The notes: generated from the letters alone by a model not told the origin. A stretch of DNA of 64,000 bases from Oceanobacillus sp. HTM 045 (GCA_009733745.1 WNWL01000006.1:1-64000), one strand, 5' to 3'. Positions 16,397 through 25,093 are shown, counted from the first letter of the stretch. Program-made: numbers and translations.

Positions 16397-16435
16397 CCCA
16401 CCAAGGAGCGATGCCGTAATGGAGAACGTTTGATC
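16290..16435 (+). repeat. Direct repeat copy A: AraC gene tail plus 3' flank
   Basis: These bases (the last 36 codons of the truncated AraC gene and about 40 bases after its stop) align with 25838-25986 in the same orientation. Shared stretches include GCGCATTTC, TCGCCTCG, CACGAGAC, AACCCT and the flank TGGAGAACGTT. The two copies bracket the 9.4-kb copper/redox block. Confidence 0.65.
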
Positions 16436-16610
16436 CCAGTCCCGTCCGCTCCGCCACGATTGCTGCCTGATCTTTTGCTAGCGGTATTTTTCGTGGCATG
16501 GATCGCTTCTCACTCCAAAAATTGCCCGGCGATCCGGATCGGCATGCCTCGGAGTATCGGCGATCCCTCCTGTTCCGCGGACCGATGACATTCGGATGAG
16601 AAGCCCGGGA

Positions 16611-17081
16611 TCAGGCGGCCTCGTAGGTTGTGAATACCTCCGTGCTGCCGTCGCGCCGGATCAGGAACACGTCGTAGGCCTCGCGCTGATCTTCCGGACC
16701 CATTCCGGGCGATCCGTATGGCATCCCCGGAACCGCGAGGCCGATGGCGTCCGGGCGCTCGTCCAGGAGGCGGCGGATGTCGGCAGGCGCGACGTGACCC
16801 TCGATCATGTAGCCTTCGATCTCGCCCGTGTGGCAGGAGGACATCTCCAGCGGGATGCCCTTTTCGAGCTTGTGGCGGGCGATAAGCATTCCGAACTCGT
16901 GCTCCGTCGTGACGGAGAAGCCATCCTGCTGGAGGATTTCGACCCAAGCGGAGCAGCATCCGCAATTCGGGTCCTTCAGGACGTGAATGGCGGGCTGTGC
17001 CTGAGCGATGCCGGCTCGCGGGATTGCTGCGGTGAGGGTCATCGCGCCGAGGAACATCGTACGGCGGGTCATCTGGGTCAT
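16611..17081 (-). CDS. DUF411 periplasmic metal-associated protein
   Basis: The product (156 residues) starts MTQMTRRTMFLGAMTLTA with a signal peptide ending near AGIAQA, then the DUF411 core: IHVLKDPNCGCCSAWVEILQ, EMSSCHTGEIEGYMIEGHV, ADIRRLLDERPDAIGLAV, PGMPYGSPGM. The CGCC motif and C-H-T are the conserved putative metal ligands of this family, which travels with copper-resistance genes. GGGAGA precedes the ATG at 17081; the earlier in-frame ATG (17135) would place 18 polar residues before the signal. It is the last gene of the copper block, about 150 bases after copB. The biochemical role is not established. Confidence 0.9.
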   Translation of the reverse strand: MTQMTRRTMFLGAMTLTAAIPRAGIAQAQPAIHVLKDPNCGCCSAWVEILQQDGFSVTTEHEFGMLIARHKLEKGIPLEMSSCHTGEIEGYMIEGHVAPADIRRLLDERPDAIGLAVPGMPYGSPGMGPEDQREAYDVFLIRRDGSTEVFTTYEAA

Positions 17082-17234
17082 TTTCGGTTCTCCCGTTTCG
17101 CAGGTTGAGTCTGGCCCCGGTTGCCGCTGGATCAACGCCCGGCAAGCGGGTAGTGCAAGCGAACGGCGCCGTTCTTGTAGTCAGATCAAGGAATTGATGC
17201 CCCGGACGCGCCGCCGCGCCCGGGACAGGACCTG

Positions 17235-17936
17235 TCAGAACAGCACCTTTGCGCCTGCGACGAACAGGACCGCGCCGGGGTCCTCGCCTGCCCGGCGCAG
17301 CCGCAGGGAGGTTTCGCCGAAGGACCGCTCGTAGTGGACGCCGACATAGGGTGACAGCGCCCGGTCGACGAGATCGTAGCTGAGCCTGAGCCCCACCTCC
17401 AGTTTCGGTCCGAACGCGCCCTGGTCGAGAGCCGGGTCGTCGGTGAAGGGAAGGTCCAGTTCGATGCTCGGCGTGGCGATGAGGCGGTTGGTGATCAGGC
17501 CTTCGTATTCCACCTCGAACCGGAAGGACGGGTGGTCCGAGATGAAGAAGTCGGCATCGATCTCGAACCATTGCTGCGCCAGTCCGTGCAGGCCGAGGAC
17601 TGCATAGGCGCGATCCGGTCCTTCCGGGGTGTCCACCCGGATACCGGCCACGGCATCGAAGAAATCCGAGACCGGCACCTGGACGCGGAGCTGGTTCTCC
17701 AGCGCCTCGAAGGCTTCCTCGTCGAGGTCGAACTCCGCCTCGCTGCGCCAGACGACCTTGAGATCGTCCGAACCGATGGTGGCATCGAAATCCCATGCGA
17801 AGAGCTGCGCCCCGCCGCCGATACGGTACTCGGCCTGTTCGACCGAGATTCCCCAGATCAGCGGCTCCGCCTTCGCGGCGGCAGGCACGAGCAGAGCTGC
17901 CGCGAGGGTTGCGGTGCGAATGAGCGTTCCGGTCAT
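17235..17936 (-). CDS. copB: Copper resistance outer-membrane protein CopB
   Basis: The 233-residue protein has a signal peptide (MTGTLIRTATLAAALLVPAA, cleaved after AKA) and the CopB beta-barrel pattern: LIWGISVEQAEYRIGGG, FAWDFDATIGSDDLKVVWRS, GIRVDTPEGPDRAYAVLGLH, GLAQQWFEIDADFFIS, GPKLEVGLRLSYDL and a final aromatic strand (VAGAKVLF). CopB sits in the outer membrane and acts with CopA in periplasmic copper detoxification. It lacks the long Met/His-rich N-terminal extension of some family members; here such repeats are in CopA. The ATG at 17936 starts only a few bases after the copA stop, so the two are coupled. Confidence 0.92.
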   Translation of the reverse strand: MTGTLIRTATLAAALLVPAAAKAEPLIWGISVEQAEYRIGGGAQLFAWDFDATIGSDDLKVVWRSEAEFDLDEEAFEALENQLRVQVPVSDFFDAVAGIRVDTPEGPDRAYAVLGLHGLAQQWFEIDADFFISDHPSFRFEVEYEGLITNRLIATPSIELDLPFTDDPALDQGAFGPKLEVGLRLSYDLVDRALSPYVGVHYERSFGETSLRLRRAGEDPGAVLFVAGAKVLF

Positions 17937-17939
17937 CAC

Positions 17940-19817
17940 CTACTCCCCCGCATCGGCGCGTTTCGTGCCAGGGCCGCCCTCGACCACGACCTTGCGGAAC
18001 ATCCCGCTCTCGGCGTGGTAGGCGAGGTGGCAGTGGAAAGCCCACTGGCCGGGCGCGTCGACCTCGGTCTCCATGTAGACCGTGGTGCCGGGCGCCACGC
18101 TGACGACGTGCTTGATCGGGTTCCAGCGCCCGTTGCCGTTGTCGAGGATCGACCACATGCCGTGCAGGTGCATCGGATGGGTCATCATGGTCTCGTTGAC
18201 GAACTTGAACCTCACCCGCTCGCCGTACTGGAGGACGATGGGCTCGGCATCCTCGTACTTGATGCCGTTGATGGACCAGGAGTAGCGCTCCATGTTTCCG
18301 GTGAGGCGGAGTTCGATCTCCCGCGTCGCGGCCCGGTGCTCGTAGAGCGGGGACTGTGCCTTGAGGTCGGCGTAGGAGAGGAACTTCCCGCCGTTTGCTG
18401 CGGAAGGAGTGAGGCCCGAGCCGGGAGCGTAGAACGGATCGGATGCCCCTGCCCCGCCGTCGTGACCCATCGCTCCGTGATCCATGTGGGCGGCGCCTTC
18501 CATCGTGGTACCGTCGGGCATCATGTGGCTGGCACCGTCGCCCATACGGGCAGAGCCATCCATAACCGTCCCGTCGGGCATGACATGGCTGCCGCTTCCA
18601 TGCGCCGTCCCGTCATGGCCCATCCCGTCATGGCCCATGCCGCTGTCGCCCATGTGGGCAGCGCCGTCCATCATCGTGCCGTCGGGCATCATGTGGGAAC
18701 CGCCGCCATGGTTCATACCGCCGTGGTCCATCCCGCCGTGGCCCCCGTGGCCGCCATGCGCCATGCCCATGTCGGCCATCGTGAGAAGCGAGGGATCGCG
18801 CATGTCCGGTACGTCGGCTTCCATCCCCGGCCGGGGTGCTAAGGAGCCGCGCGCGAAGGCGGTGCGGCCCATCGACTCGGCGAAGATGGTATAGGCCGCG
18901 TCCTCCCGCAGATGGACGATCACGTCATAGGTCTCGGCCACGGCGATGCGGAACTCGTCCACGGTTACGGGCTGGACGTTGTTTCCGTCGGCCTGCACCA
19001 CGGTCATCTTGAGACCGGGGATGCGGATGTCGAAATAAGTCATTGCCGACGAGTTGATGAACCGCAGCCGGACCCGCTCGCCCGGCTCGAACAGGCCGGT
19101 CCAGTTCTGGTCGGGCCCCATGCCGTTGATCAGGGGCGTGAAGCCCTGGAGGTCCTCGATGTCGGTGGGCATCATCCGCATCTCGCCCCAGTCGCCCCGG
19201 TCGGCCAACGCGTCGCCGAGGCCCATCTCCGCCGCGTCGCCGAGGAAGTCGAGCAGCGTGCGCTGCTGCCGGTTGTAGTAGTCGGGCATCATCTTGAGGT
19301 TGCGCATGATCCGCTCGGCATGGTGCGGATGCGCGTCGGTAAGCTGGACGACGTATTCCCGGTCGTAGCGGAACAGCTCGCGCCCTTCCGGCTCGATCAC
19401 GATCGCCCCGTAGGCCCCGTCCGGCTCCTGGAAAGGCGTATGCGAGTGGAACCAGTAGGTGCCGCTCTGCACGATGGGGAAGCGGTAGGTGAAGGTCTCG
19501 CCCGGCGCGATGCCGTTGTAGCTGATCCCCGGCACGCCATCCTGCTCGAATGGCAGGATGAGACCGTGCCAGTGGATCGAGGTCGGCACCGAGAGGTTGT
19601 TGGTCACGTTGATGACCACGTCCTCCCCTTCGCGGAACCTCAGCACCGGGCCCGGCGATGCGCCGTTGAAGCCGATCCCGCTGCGTTTGAACTCACCCGT
19701 GTCGATGGTGACGGGGTCGACGGTGAGGTCATAGGTGTCGGCATGTGCGGCGCCGCCGAGCGCGAGGACGAATCCCGCGACCGCGAGGCCGGGCCGACGG
19801 AGTGCTGTTCTCAGCAT
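17940..19817 (-). CDS. copA: Multicopper oxidase CopA with a Met/His-rich insert
   Basis: This 625-residue periplasmic oxidase has a signal peptide (residues 1-26, ending AAHA) and three cupredoxin domains. Copper ligands are visible as IHWHG and YWFHSHTP in domain 1 and THPMHLHGMW plus WAFHCHLAYHAESGMF in domain 3. Between domains 2 and 3, about residues 350-460, lies a Met/His/Gly-rich insert with HGGHGGHGG, repeated SHxMPDGTxM units and MGHDG repeats, the expected copper-collecting region. CopA oxidises Cu(I) to less toxic Cu(II). The N-terminus (LRTALRRPGLAVAGF) is not a strong Tat RR motif. It is followed at once by copB and preceded by a cupredoxin gene. Confidence 0.95.
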   Translation of the reverse strand: MLRTALRRPGLAVAGFVLALGGAAHADTYDLTVDPVTIDTGEFKRSGIGFNGASPGPVLRFREGEDVVINVTNNLSVPTSIHWHGLILPFEQDGVPGISYNGIAPGETFTYRFPIVQSGTYWFHSHTPFQEPDGAYGAIVIEPEGRELFRYDREYVVQLTDAHPHHAERIMRNLKMMPDYYNRQQRTLLDFLGDAAEMGLGDALADRGDWGEMRMMPTDIEDLQGFTPLINGMGPDQNWTGLFEPGERVRLRFINSSAMTYFDIRIPGLKMTVVQADGNNVQPVTVDEFRIAVAETYDVIVHLREDAAYTIFAESMGRTAFARGSLAPRPGMEADVPDMRDPSLLTMADMGMAHGGHGGHGGMDHGGMNHGGGSHMMPDGTMMDGAAHMGDSGMGHDGMGHDGTAHGSGSHVMPDGTVMDGSARMGDGASHMMPDGTTMEGAAHMDHGAMGHDGGAGASDPFYAPGSGLTPSAANGGKFLSYADLKAQSPLYEHRAATREIELRLTGNMERYSWSINGIKYEDAEPIVLQYGERVRFKFVNETMMTHPMHLHGMWSILDNGNGRWNPIKHVVSVAPGTTVYMETEVDAPGQWAFHCHLAYHAESGMFRKVVVEGGPGTKRADAGE

Positions 19818-19882
19818 CCTGTCATTCCTTGGCTGTGTCTGAAGAAGGGACCGCGCCGAAATGGTTCGGCGCGGCCGGCAAC

Positions 19883-20431
19883 TCAGTGCGTCATCCTGAA
19901 GGAGCCCATCATCCCGGCGTCGTAATGCCCCGGAACGTTGCAGGCGAATTCCAGATCAACGTGGCTGGGGAACTTCCAGATGATCTCGGCCGACTTGCCC
20001 GGCTCCAGCAGGACGCTGTTCGGCTCGTCGTGCATGCCGTGGCCCATGGAAACCTGCATCGCCTTCGCCGCGTCCCAGTCGATGCGGTCGGACTTCAGGA
20101 CGCCGTGATCGACCATCATCATCATCTCGGGCGCGTGGGCGACATGCATCTCGTGCGTGCCGATGTTGAACTCGTGCACGAGCGATCCGGCATTGCGGAT
20201 CTTGAAGCGGACCGTCTCACCCTCGGTGATCGTGATGGTCTCGGGCTCGTAGTAGTTGTCGTACATGACGACCTCGACCGTGCGGGTCACCTGCCCGGCT
20301 TTCCCGGGTTCGCCATGCATCCCGGCATGCCCGCCGCCGTGGCCCGAACCAGCCTGGACGGGGCCGAGGAACGCGAAGGGAATGGCAAGCGTCGCAACGC
20401 CCGCGATGAGGGTCTTTCGAATGGTGGTCAT
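19883..20431 (-). CDS. Periplasmic cupredoxin (plastocyanin/azurin-like copper protein)
   Basis: The 182-residue product has a signal peptide (IRKTLIAGVATLAIPFAFLG, cleaved near VQA), a Gly/His-rich start (GSGHGGGHAGMHG), then a cupredoxin domain. This has VVMYDNYYEPETITITEGE, the ligand His in SLVHEFNIGTHE, and the C-terminal FACNVPGHYDAGMMGSF that supplies Cys, His and Met. An insert of about 45 residues rich in Met and His (HAPEMMMMVDHG, MGHGMHDE) is typical of CopI-like proteins of copper and silver islands. It probably carries or sequesters copper in the periplasm. It lies 65 bases upstream of copA on the same strand. Confidence 0.9.
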   Translation of the reverse strand: MTTIRKTLIAGVATLAIPFAFLGPVQAGSGHGGGHAGMHGEPGKAGQVTRTVEVVMYDNYYEPETITITEGETVRFKIRNAGSLVHEFNIGTHEMHVAHAPEMMMMVDHGVLKSDRIDWDAAKAMQVSMGHGMHDEPNSVLLEPGKSAEIIWKFPSHVDLEFACNVPGHYDAGMMGSFRMTH

Positions 20432-20517
20432 TTTCGTCTCCGTGACCTGAGTATCCTGGATCGGTCACACGGATACCGTCCGCTCGAACGGCATCAGGCG
20501 TGCGACGGCTCGGGAAA

Positions 20518-20904
20518 TCAGGCGCGCGGAGGTGGCGTATCCGCCTCGACGGAAAGGCCGCCGAAGCTGAAGGCATGAATCGGCTGACGGGTTTCGGAGC
20601 AACCCAGTACGACCGCCGGATCGAAGGTTCCCATGAAGGCGAATGCCCCGGCGCAGCCGCCGACAGGGCTCATGCAGCAGAGCAGTTCGGCAGGCTCGCC
20701 ACAAGCCTCCGCTCCGCACATGCCATCATGCGCATGCTGCGCATCGTCGTGGTGGGAACCGCCATGATGCAGCGTCGGGGAATGGGTAACGTGAGCCATT
20801 GCGGCCCGGTCACCATGCAACATCTCCGAATGGGCAAACGCAGTTGTCACGGGCGCCAGCGCCAGAAGGATTAGTGCAAGGATTGCGACGAGCCGTTGCA
20901 TCAT
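20518..20904 (-). CDS. Small secreted His/Cys-rich protein, first gene of the copper operon
   Basis: The 128-residue product has a signal peptide (MQRLVAILALILLALAPVTT, cleaved after AFA), then a His/Met-rich stretch (HSEMLHGDRAAMAHVTHSP, HHGGSHHDDAQHAHDG) and four to six Cys in MCGAEACGEP, LLCCMSPVGGC and VLGCSE. This composition indicates a periplasmic copper-binding protein; I do not recognise a named family. The ATG at 20904 or 20901 may be used. It is 86 bases upstream of the cupredoxin gene and likely starts the operon. A TTGACT box at 20938-20933, minus strand, is a possible -35 element very close to the start. Confidence 0.75.
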   Translation of the reverse strand: MMQRLVAILALILLALAPVTTAFAHSEMLHGDRAAMAHVTHSPTLHHGGSHHDDAQHAHDGMCGAEACGEPAELLCCMSPVGGCAGAFAFMGTFDPAVVLGCSETRQPIHAFSFGGLSVEADTPPPRA

Positions 20905-21469
20905 CCGGTGATCTTGTGGACCGGGCCGCGGAAGTCAAGGCGGCCCCGCCGAAGGTCTCGCGCGCCGGGGACGTCGCAGGCTACGCCGCGATCGGCTGAA
21001 ACAGGTCGTGCTGGCGTTCCTGTGACACCTGCCCGTAGCCAGAGGCGACGGTGTGCCTGTCGCTATCGGTCGGGGCGCTCGAAACTGCTGCCATGAAAGA
21101 TGCCCGAGCGACGGATGTCTTGGCCGGCCGGATCTTCGACGGGCGTCCGTGCGGGATTCCGATCATTTTTACCGGCTTCACGCGAGGGGCGCTCTCGAGG
21201 GCCGTAGAATCTACAGCTAGCGGCCCCGACCGCACTCGACCCGCGGCGGCTTGACCCCGACGGGTTTGCCGACCGACTGACGCCAGCAAGGACGTTCGCA
21301 TGACGGCCGGTCCAGCAACCGGGCCGCGTCTCCCATGGGAACCCTCCCATATCTCGTGGCGAACCAAGCCACAGGGGGCGAGGTCGCCTCCAACGGCTGG
21401 ATCGGGCAAGACCTGCACCATCCAAACGACAGAATTGCACACCTAAGCCTGCGCATCTGGCACGGCGAC
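20905..21469. other. 565-bp region with no supported gene
   Basis: It lies between the divergent copper operon (minus) and the CMD operon (plus). Short frames are open on both strands (for example 21093-21254 plus, starting MKDARATDVLAGRIFDG), but none shows a family match or good ribosome binding site. The promoter of the copper operon must lie at its left end. No metal-regulator box (CueR, CopR or CsoR type) was recognised. Confidence 0.4.
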
Positions 21470-21509
21470 TGGCAGGCCGAGCCAAAGCCTTGGCAGAGCC
21501 AGCCAATAC
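21470..21509 (+). promoter_or_regulatory. Candidate AraC-type operator A (40 bp)
   Basis: The 40-bp stretch holds TGGCAG at 21470 and again at 21491, a 21-bp direct repeat, and ends GCCAATAC. It matches 24072-24111 at 30 of 40 positions with no gap. A 21-bp repeat is the geometry of AraC-family dimer sites, and the intact AraC gene lies between the two. It ends 58 bases before the CMD gene start. Confidence 0.55.
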
Positions 21510-21566
21510 GGCGGCAGGCTTTTTCGCCGATCTTGGGGGCATCGAAACACACGGAGCGATCCCATC

Positions 21567-22115
21567 ATGTCCCGCATCCAGCTTCCCGCCTCGGTCGACG
21601 CGACACCCGCCGCCTCGCGCCCCCTCCTCGAGGGTGTCAGGAAAATGCTCGGTTCCGTCCCGAACCTGTTCCGGATCACGGCCAACAGCCCAGCGGCGCT
21701 CGAAGGTTACCTCGGACTCAACGGCGCGCTCGCGAAGGGCAGCCTGACGCCGCAGACCCGCGAGCGGATCGCGCTGGCCGTCGCGCAGATCAACGGCTGC
21801 GACTATTGCCTCTCGGCGCATGCCTATCTCGGCAAGAACCTCGCGAAGCTCGACGAGGCCGAGATCGCGGCGAACCGCGCCGGCCGCTCTTCCGATCCGA
21901 AGGCCGATGCGGCCGTCCAGTTCGCCGCTCGGCTTGTGCGTGAGCGCGGCCAGGTTTCGGACGCCGACGTCGCGGCCGTGAAGCTGGCGGGCTACAGCGA
22001 GGCCGAGATCGTCGAGATCGTGGCGCATGTCGCCCTGAATACCCTGACCAACTACCTGAACGAGGCGTTCGATACGCCCATCGATTTCCCGGTCGTCAGC
22101 GCCCGAGCGGCCTGA
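21567..22115 (+). CDS. Carboxymuconolactone decarboxylase-family (AhpD-like) peroxidase-related protein
   Basis: The 182-residue protein is a CMD/AhpD-type helical protein: LGSVPNLFRITANSPAAL, LTPQTRERIALAVAQ, then INGCDYCLSAHAYLG with the CxxC plus His redox motif (about residues 74-81), and ADVAAVKLAGYSEAEIVEIV with VALNTLTNYLNEAF. In AhpD the two Cys and the His reduce peroxidatic partners; many relatives are called peroxidase-related. It is cytosolic. It starts the plus-strand redox block and probably responds to the AraC regulator at 22786, because operator A is upstream. The next gene follows after 83 bases. Confidence 0.9.
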   Translation: MSRIQLPASVDATPAASRPLLEGVRKMLGSVPNLFRITANSPAALEGYLGLNGALAKGSLTPQTRERIALAVAQINGCDYCLSAHAYLGKNLAKLDEAEIAANRAGRSSDPKADAAVQFAARLVRERGQVSDADVAAVKLAGYSEAEIVEIVAHVALNTLTNYLNEAFDTPIDFPVVSARAA

Positions 22116-22198
22116 CGCTGCGGACGCTCCGGTCGCGCTGCCCCGAACTTCCGCTCGCGACCGGGGCCCTCTCTCAAGGCATGACAAGGGCTTGATAC

Positions 22199-22663
22199 AT
22201 GACACGTCCCCCGATACCGCCTTTCGACGAAGCCTCCGCCCGAGCCAAGGTTCGACTGGCGGAAGACGCCTGGAACAGCCGCGACCCCGGACGGGTCTCG
22301 CTCGCCTATACACCCGACAGCCACTGGCGAAACCGTGCGGAGATCTTCCAAGGGCGCGACCGGATCGTCGAGTTTCTGAACCGCAAATGGGCGCGCGAAC
22401 TGGATTACCGGTTGATCAAGGAACTCTGGGCCTACCGCGACAACCGCATCGCCGTTCGCTTCGCCTACGAGTATCGCGACGACAGCGGCGGATGGTTCCG
22501 CGCCTATGGCAACGAGAACTGGGAGTTCGACGCCGACGGCCTGATGCGCCACCGGATCGCTTCGATCAACGACCTGCCCATCGCCATCGATAATCGCCTG
22601 TTCCACTGGGACCTCGGAACCCGCCCCGAGGATCACCCCGGCCTCACGGAACTTGGACTTTAG
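22199..22663 (+). CDS. DUF1348 NTF2-like protein
   Basis: The 154-residue product fits DUF1348 from end to end: [99 protein letters not shown] and a C-terminal [11 protein letters not shown]. These are NTF2-fold (SnoaL-like) proteins of about 150 residues, often near AraC, CMD or thiol-redox genes. The enzymatic role is not established. It is cytosolic. It follows the CMD gene by 83 bases and is probably cotranscribed with it; the AraC gene follows after 122 bases. Confidence 0.9.
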   Translation: MTRPPIPPFDEASARAKVRLAEDAWNSRDPGRVSLAYTPDSHWRNRAEIFQGRDRIVEFLNRKWARELDYRLIKELWAYRDNRIAVRFAYEYRDDSGGWFRAYGNENWEFDADGLMRHRIASINDLPIAIDNRLFHWDLGTRPEDHPGLTELGL

Positions 22664-22785
22664 GAGCCGTGCCGCCGCATTCCATTGCGGGCATGGCATC
22701 GCTCGCGCCACGGCTTCGGAAACGGCGCTCTCTTCTGCGACACAGAACATCTGGCTCTGAGGATGCATTCGGCCTAGCGTCGGCT

Positions 22786-23796
22786 ATGCCGAGCGTGACC
22801 GATGCATTTGCGCGCGCAATGGCCCAGGCGGCCGGGATGACGCTGAGAGACGATGGGGCGCTTGTCTCCGGCGGTGTCGTGGTGCGGCGCATGCCGCAGC
22901 CCACGGACGGTCGCCTCGCGGATACGGACTATTTCGATCTCCTCGACTGTATCCGCAGCAACCATGGCGACGAGCTTGCACTGCTCGAAGCCTATTCGCG
23001 GCTGATCCGTATCGACGATATCGGCGCGCTCGGACTGGCAATCAAAACGGCACCGACACTTCGTGCCTCGCTGGAACGCGTCGAGCGTTACTGGAAGGTT
23101 GTCACCGACACCGCAGTCTATCGTCTGGATGTCTCCGGCGAACGTGCATTTCTTGTCATCGAAGCCCGCACCGGACACCACCCGGTGCTCGAGTTTCGCA
23201 ACGAAGGTGCGCTCGCCGGGTTCGCGCGCAACATGCGGCACTTCGTGGAGGGCGAACTGGCCCTCGACCACATCTCGTTCCGGCACGCGTGCCGCGGCGA
23301 CCCCGCCCGCTATGCCGAGCATTTCGGCTGCCCGGTGCATTTCGGGGCGGACCGCGACGCGATCGCGCTCGAGCACGCGATGCTCGATCTGCCGAACCGC
23401 CTCGGCGACGCTGCGGTATCGGACTTCCTGACCGCTCACCTGGAGACGGAGATCGGCTCTCTGAGGGATGACACCTCGATCCGGGCCACATTGCTCCGGC
23501 GCCTCACGCCGGCTCTCAGCAACGGCGCGCCGCAGGCGGCCGAGATCGCGCGCGACATGGGAATGAGCGAACGGACGCTCTATCGCCGCCTCGCAGAGGA
23601 AGGGCTGACCTTCCGGGACGTCCTGACCGAGGCGCAATCCTCGCTTGCGCAGGAGCTCTTGAGGGACAGCACCAGCTCCATTGCCGAGATCGCCTTCCTG
23701 ACCGGCTTCGCGGAGCAGAGCACGTTCAGCCGGGCGTTCAAGCGATGGGTCGGGCAGGCCCCGGCGCAGTTCAGGCAGCAGCCTCCGGTCCGCTAG
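22786..23796 (+). CDS. AraC-family regulator with arabinose-binding-like sensor domain
   Basis: The 336-residue form from the ATG at 22786 (MPSVTDAFARAMAQAAGM) has the length of this subfamily. An N-terminal domain of about 190 residues follows the Arabinose_bd pattern (YFDLLDCIRSNHGDELALL, ALGLAIKTAPTLRASLERVE, ISFRHACRGDPARY). Then comes the C-terminal AraC DNA-binding domain with EIARDMGMSERTLYRRLAEE and IAFLTGFAEQSTFSRAFKRW. A GTG at 22669 would add 39 residues with an ill-placed AGGAG. It probably senses a small organic ligand. The paired 40-bp sites at 21470 and 24072 on either side make the CMD and hydrolase operons likely targets. Confidence 0.9.
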   Translation: MPSVTDAFARAMAQAAGMTLRDDGALVSGGVVVRRMPQPTDGRLADTDYFDLLDCIRSNHGDELALLEAYSRLIRIDDIGALGLAIKTAPTLRASLERVERYWKVVTDTAVYRLDVSGERAFLVIEARTGHHPVLEFRNEGALAGFARNMRHFVEGELALDHISFRHACRGDPARYAEHFGCPVHFGADRDAIALEHAMLDLPNRLGDAAVSDFLTAHLETEIGSLRDDTSIRATLLRRLTPALSNGAPQAAEIARDMGMSERTLYRRLAEEGLTFRDVLTEAQSSLAQELLRDSTSSIAEIAFLTGFAEQSTFSRAFKRWVGQAPAQFRQQPPVR

Positions 23797-24071
23797 CGCT
23801 TTCTGGCCGGGTCGGCTCCGGTAGCGCCTGTCGACAAGCGGGAATCGGCGAGCCCTCCCACGAGAGATTCTGCGTTTCGGGGGCGGCCCGGCTTTGCGTC
23901 AGAATTGGCCGGTGCTCCTGAACGGGTCAGACCCTTCATTTCATGTGCCATCCAGGTCGCCGGATCCGAGCGCGAAACGTCCCGCCGACTCCTGCCAGCC
24001 ACGCAGGGATTTCATCCGCACCGTTCGGTTCAAGACGCCAGCCCCGCGCCGCGTCACGGCAAGAGCAGCCG

Positions 24072-24111
24072 TGGCAGGTTCGGCCAAGAGCTTGGCAGAC
24101 CCTGCCGATAC
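24072..24111 (+). promoter_or_regulatory. Candidate AraC-type operator B (40 bp)
   Basis: TGGCAG occurs at 24072 and, as TTGGCAGA, 21 bases later at 24093, and the element ends GCCGATAC. It aligns ungapped with operator A. It lies 134 bases before the cysteine hydrolase start, in the 448-bp gap after the AraC gene. The rest of that gap has no visible gene. Confidence 0.55.
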
Positions 24112-24244
24112 CGGGCAGCCACCTTTCCGGCACCGTCCACCCATCGACCTGCTGAGAGGGACGCGGTCGGGCGGGCAGCGCGCCCATCCACGACTGCCCT
24201 CCTCTCCGGCGGCGATGACGGAAGCCAGGAGAAGGAGACCTGAA

Positions 24245-25093
24245 ATGGACCACGATCACGAACGCGCCTGCGGCTGCAACGTCACACCCGAGCGGGTCGA
24301 CATGGCGCGGCGGCGCCTGATGACGAGCGCCGCTGCGGCTGGGGCCGTCGCCGTTGCCGGTCGAACCGCGACGGCCGCCACTGAAGAGGCGCGCGCCCTC
24401 TATGCCGATCCGGCCGAGCCCGGCCTGCCCCAGGTCGACATGGAGATCACGCCCGGCCGCACCGCCCTCGTCGTCACCGATCCCCAGATCGACTTCCTTT
24501 CGGAGAACGGTGTCACCTGGGGTGTCGTCGGCGAGAGCGTTACCGAGCAGGGCACCGTCGACAACATCGAGCGGCTGTTCGGCGCCGCCAAGGCCGCGGG
24601 CATGCCGGTGTTCATCTCGCCGCACTACTACTACCCGCATGATCACAAGTGGCATTTCGAGGGTACGCTCGAGAAGACCATGCACGCGATCGGCATGTTC
24701 GATCGACCGGGGCCGCTGAACCTCGAGAACTTCAACGGCTCGGGCGCCGACTGGATGCCTCAGTACAAGAAGTACATCGAGGACGGCGAAACCGTCATCT
24801 GTTCGCCCCACAAGGTCTACAGCCCGGCGCAGAACGACCTGAACCTCCAGCTGCGCAAGCGTGGCATCGACAAGGTCATCCTGGCGGGCATGTCCGCCAA
24901 CCTGTGCACCCAGGCACATCTTTACGACCTCCTCGAACTCGGCTTTGAAGTCGCCGTCGTGCGCGATGCTACCGCCGGCGCGAAGGTACCCGAGGGCGAC
25001 GGCTACCTCGCTGCCCTCATCAATTTTCGAATGGTCGCCAATGGCGTCTGGTGGACCGATGACGCCGTCGAGCGCATCGCCCGGTCGGCCTGA
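24245..25093 (+). CDS. Exported cysteine hydrolase (isochorismatase family)
   Basis: The 282-residue enzyme has an isochorismatase-like fold with all three catalytic residues visible: Asp in VVTDPQIDFLSENG, Lys in CSPHKVYSPAQND, and Cys in GMSANLCTQAHLYDLLE. Before it lies a Tat-like signal (DMARRRLMTSAAAAGAVAVAG, residues about 20-40), after a Cys/His-rich start (DHDHERACGCN). A periplasmic location is therefore likely. GGAGACC precedes the ATG at 24245. The substrate is unknown; relatives split amides, nicotinamide or isochorismate. The YHS-domain gene follows after 47 bases. Operator B upstream ties it to the AraC regulator. Confidence 0.88.
   Translation: MDHDHERACGCNVTPERVDMARRRLMTSAAAAGAVAVAGRTATAATEEARALYADPAEPGLPQVDMEITPGRTALVVTDPQIDFLSENGVTWGVVGESVTEQGTVDNIERLFGAAKAAGMPVFISPHYYYPHDHKWHFEGTLEKTMHAIGMFDRPGPLNLENFNGSGADWMPQYKKYIEDGETVICSPHKVYSPAQNDLNLQLRKRGIDKVILAGMSANLCTQAHLYDLLELGFEVAVVRDATAGAKVPEGDGYLAALINFRMVANGVWWTDDAVERIARSA

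Noticed and set aside
16302-16499. Short minus-strand frame opposite the AraC tail
   Set aside because: It is a shadow of the truncated AraC gene, which has a clear double HTH.
21093-21254. Possible small gene starting MKDARATDVLAGRIFDG
   Set aside because: It has no strong ribosome binding site, no recognisable family and overlapping open frames on the other strand. It is left as unassigned spacer.
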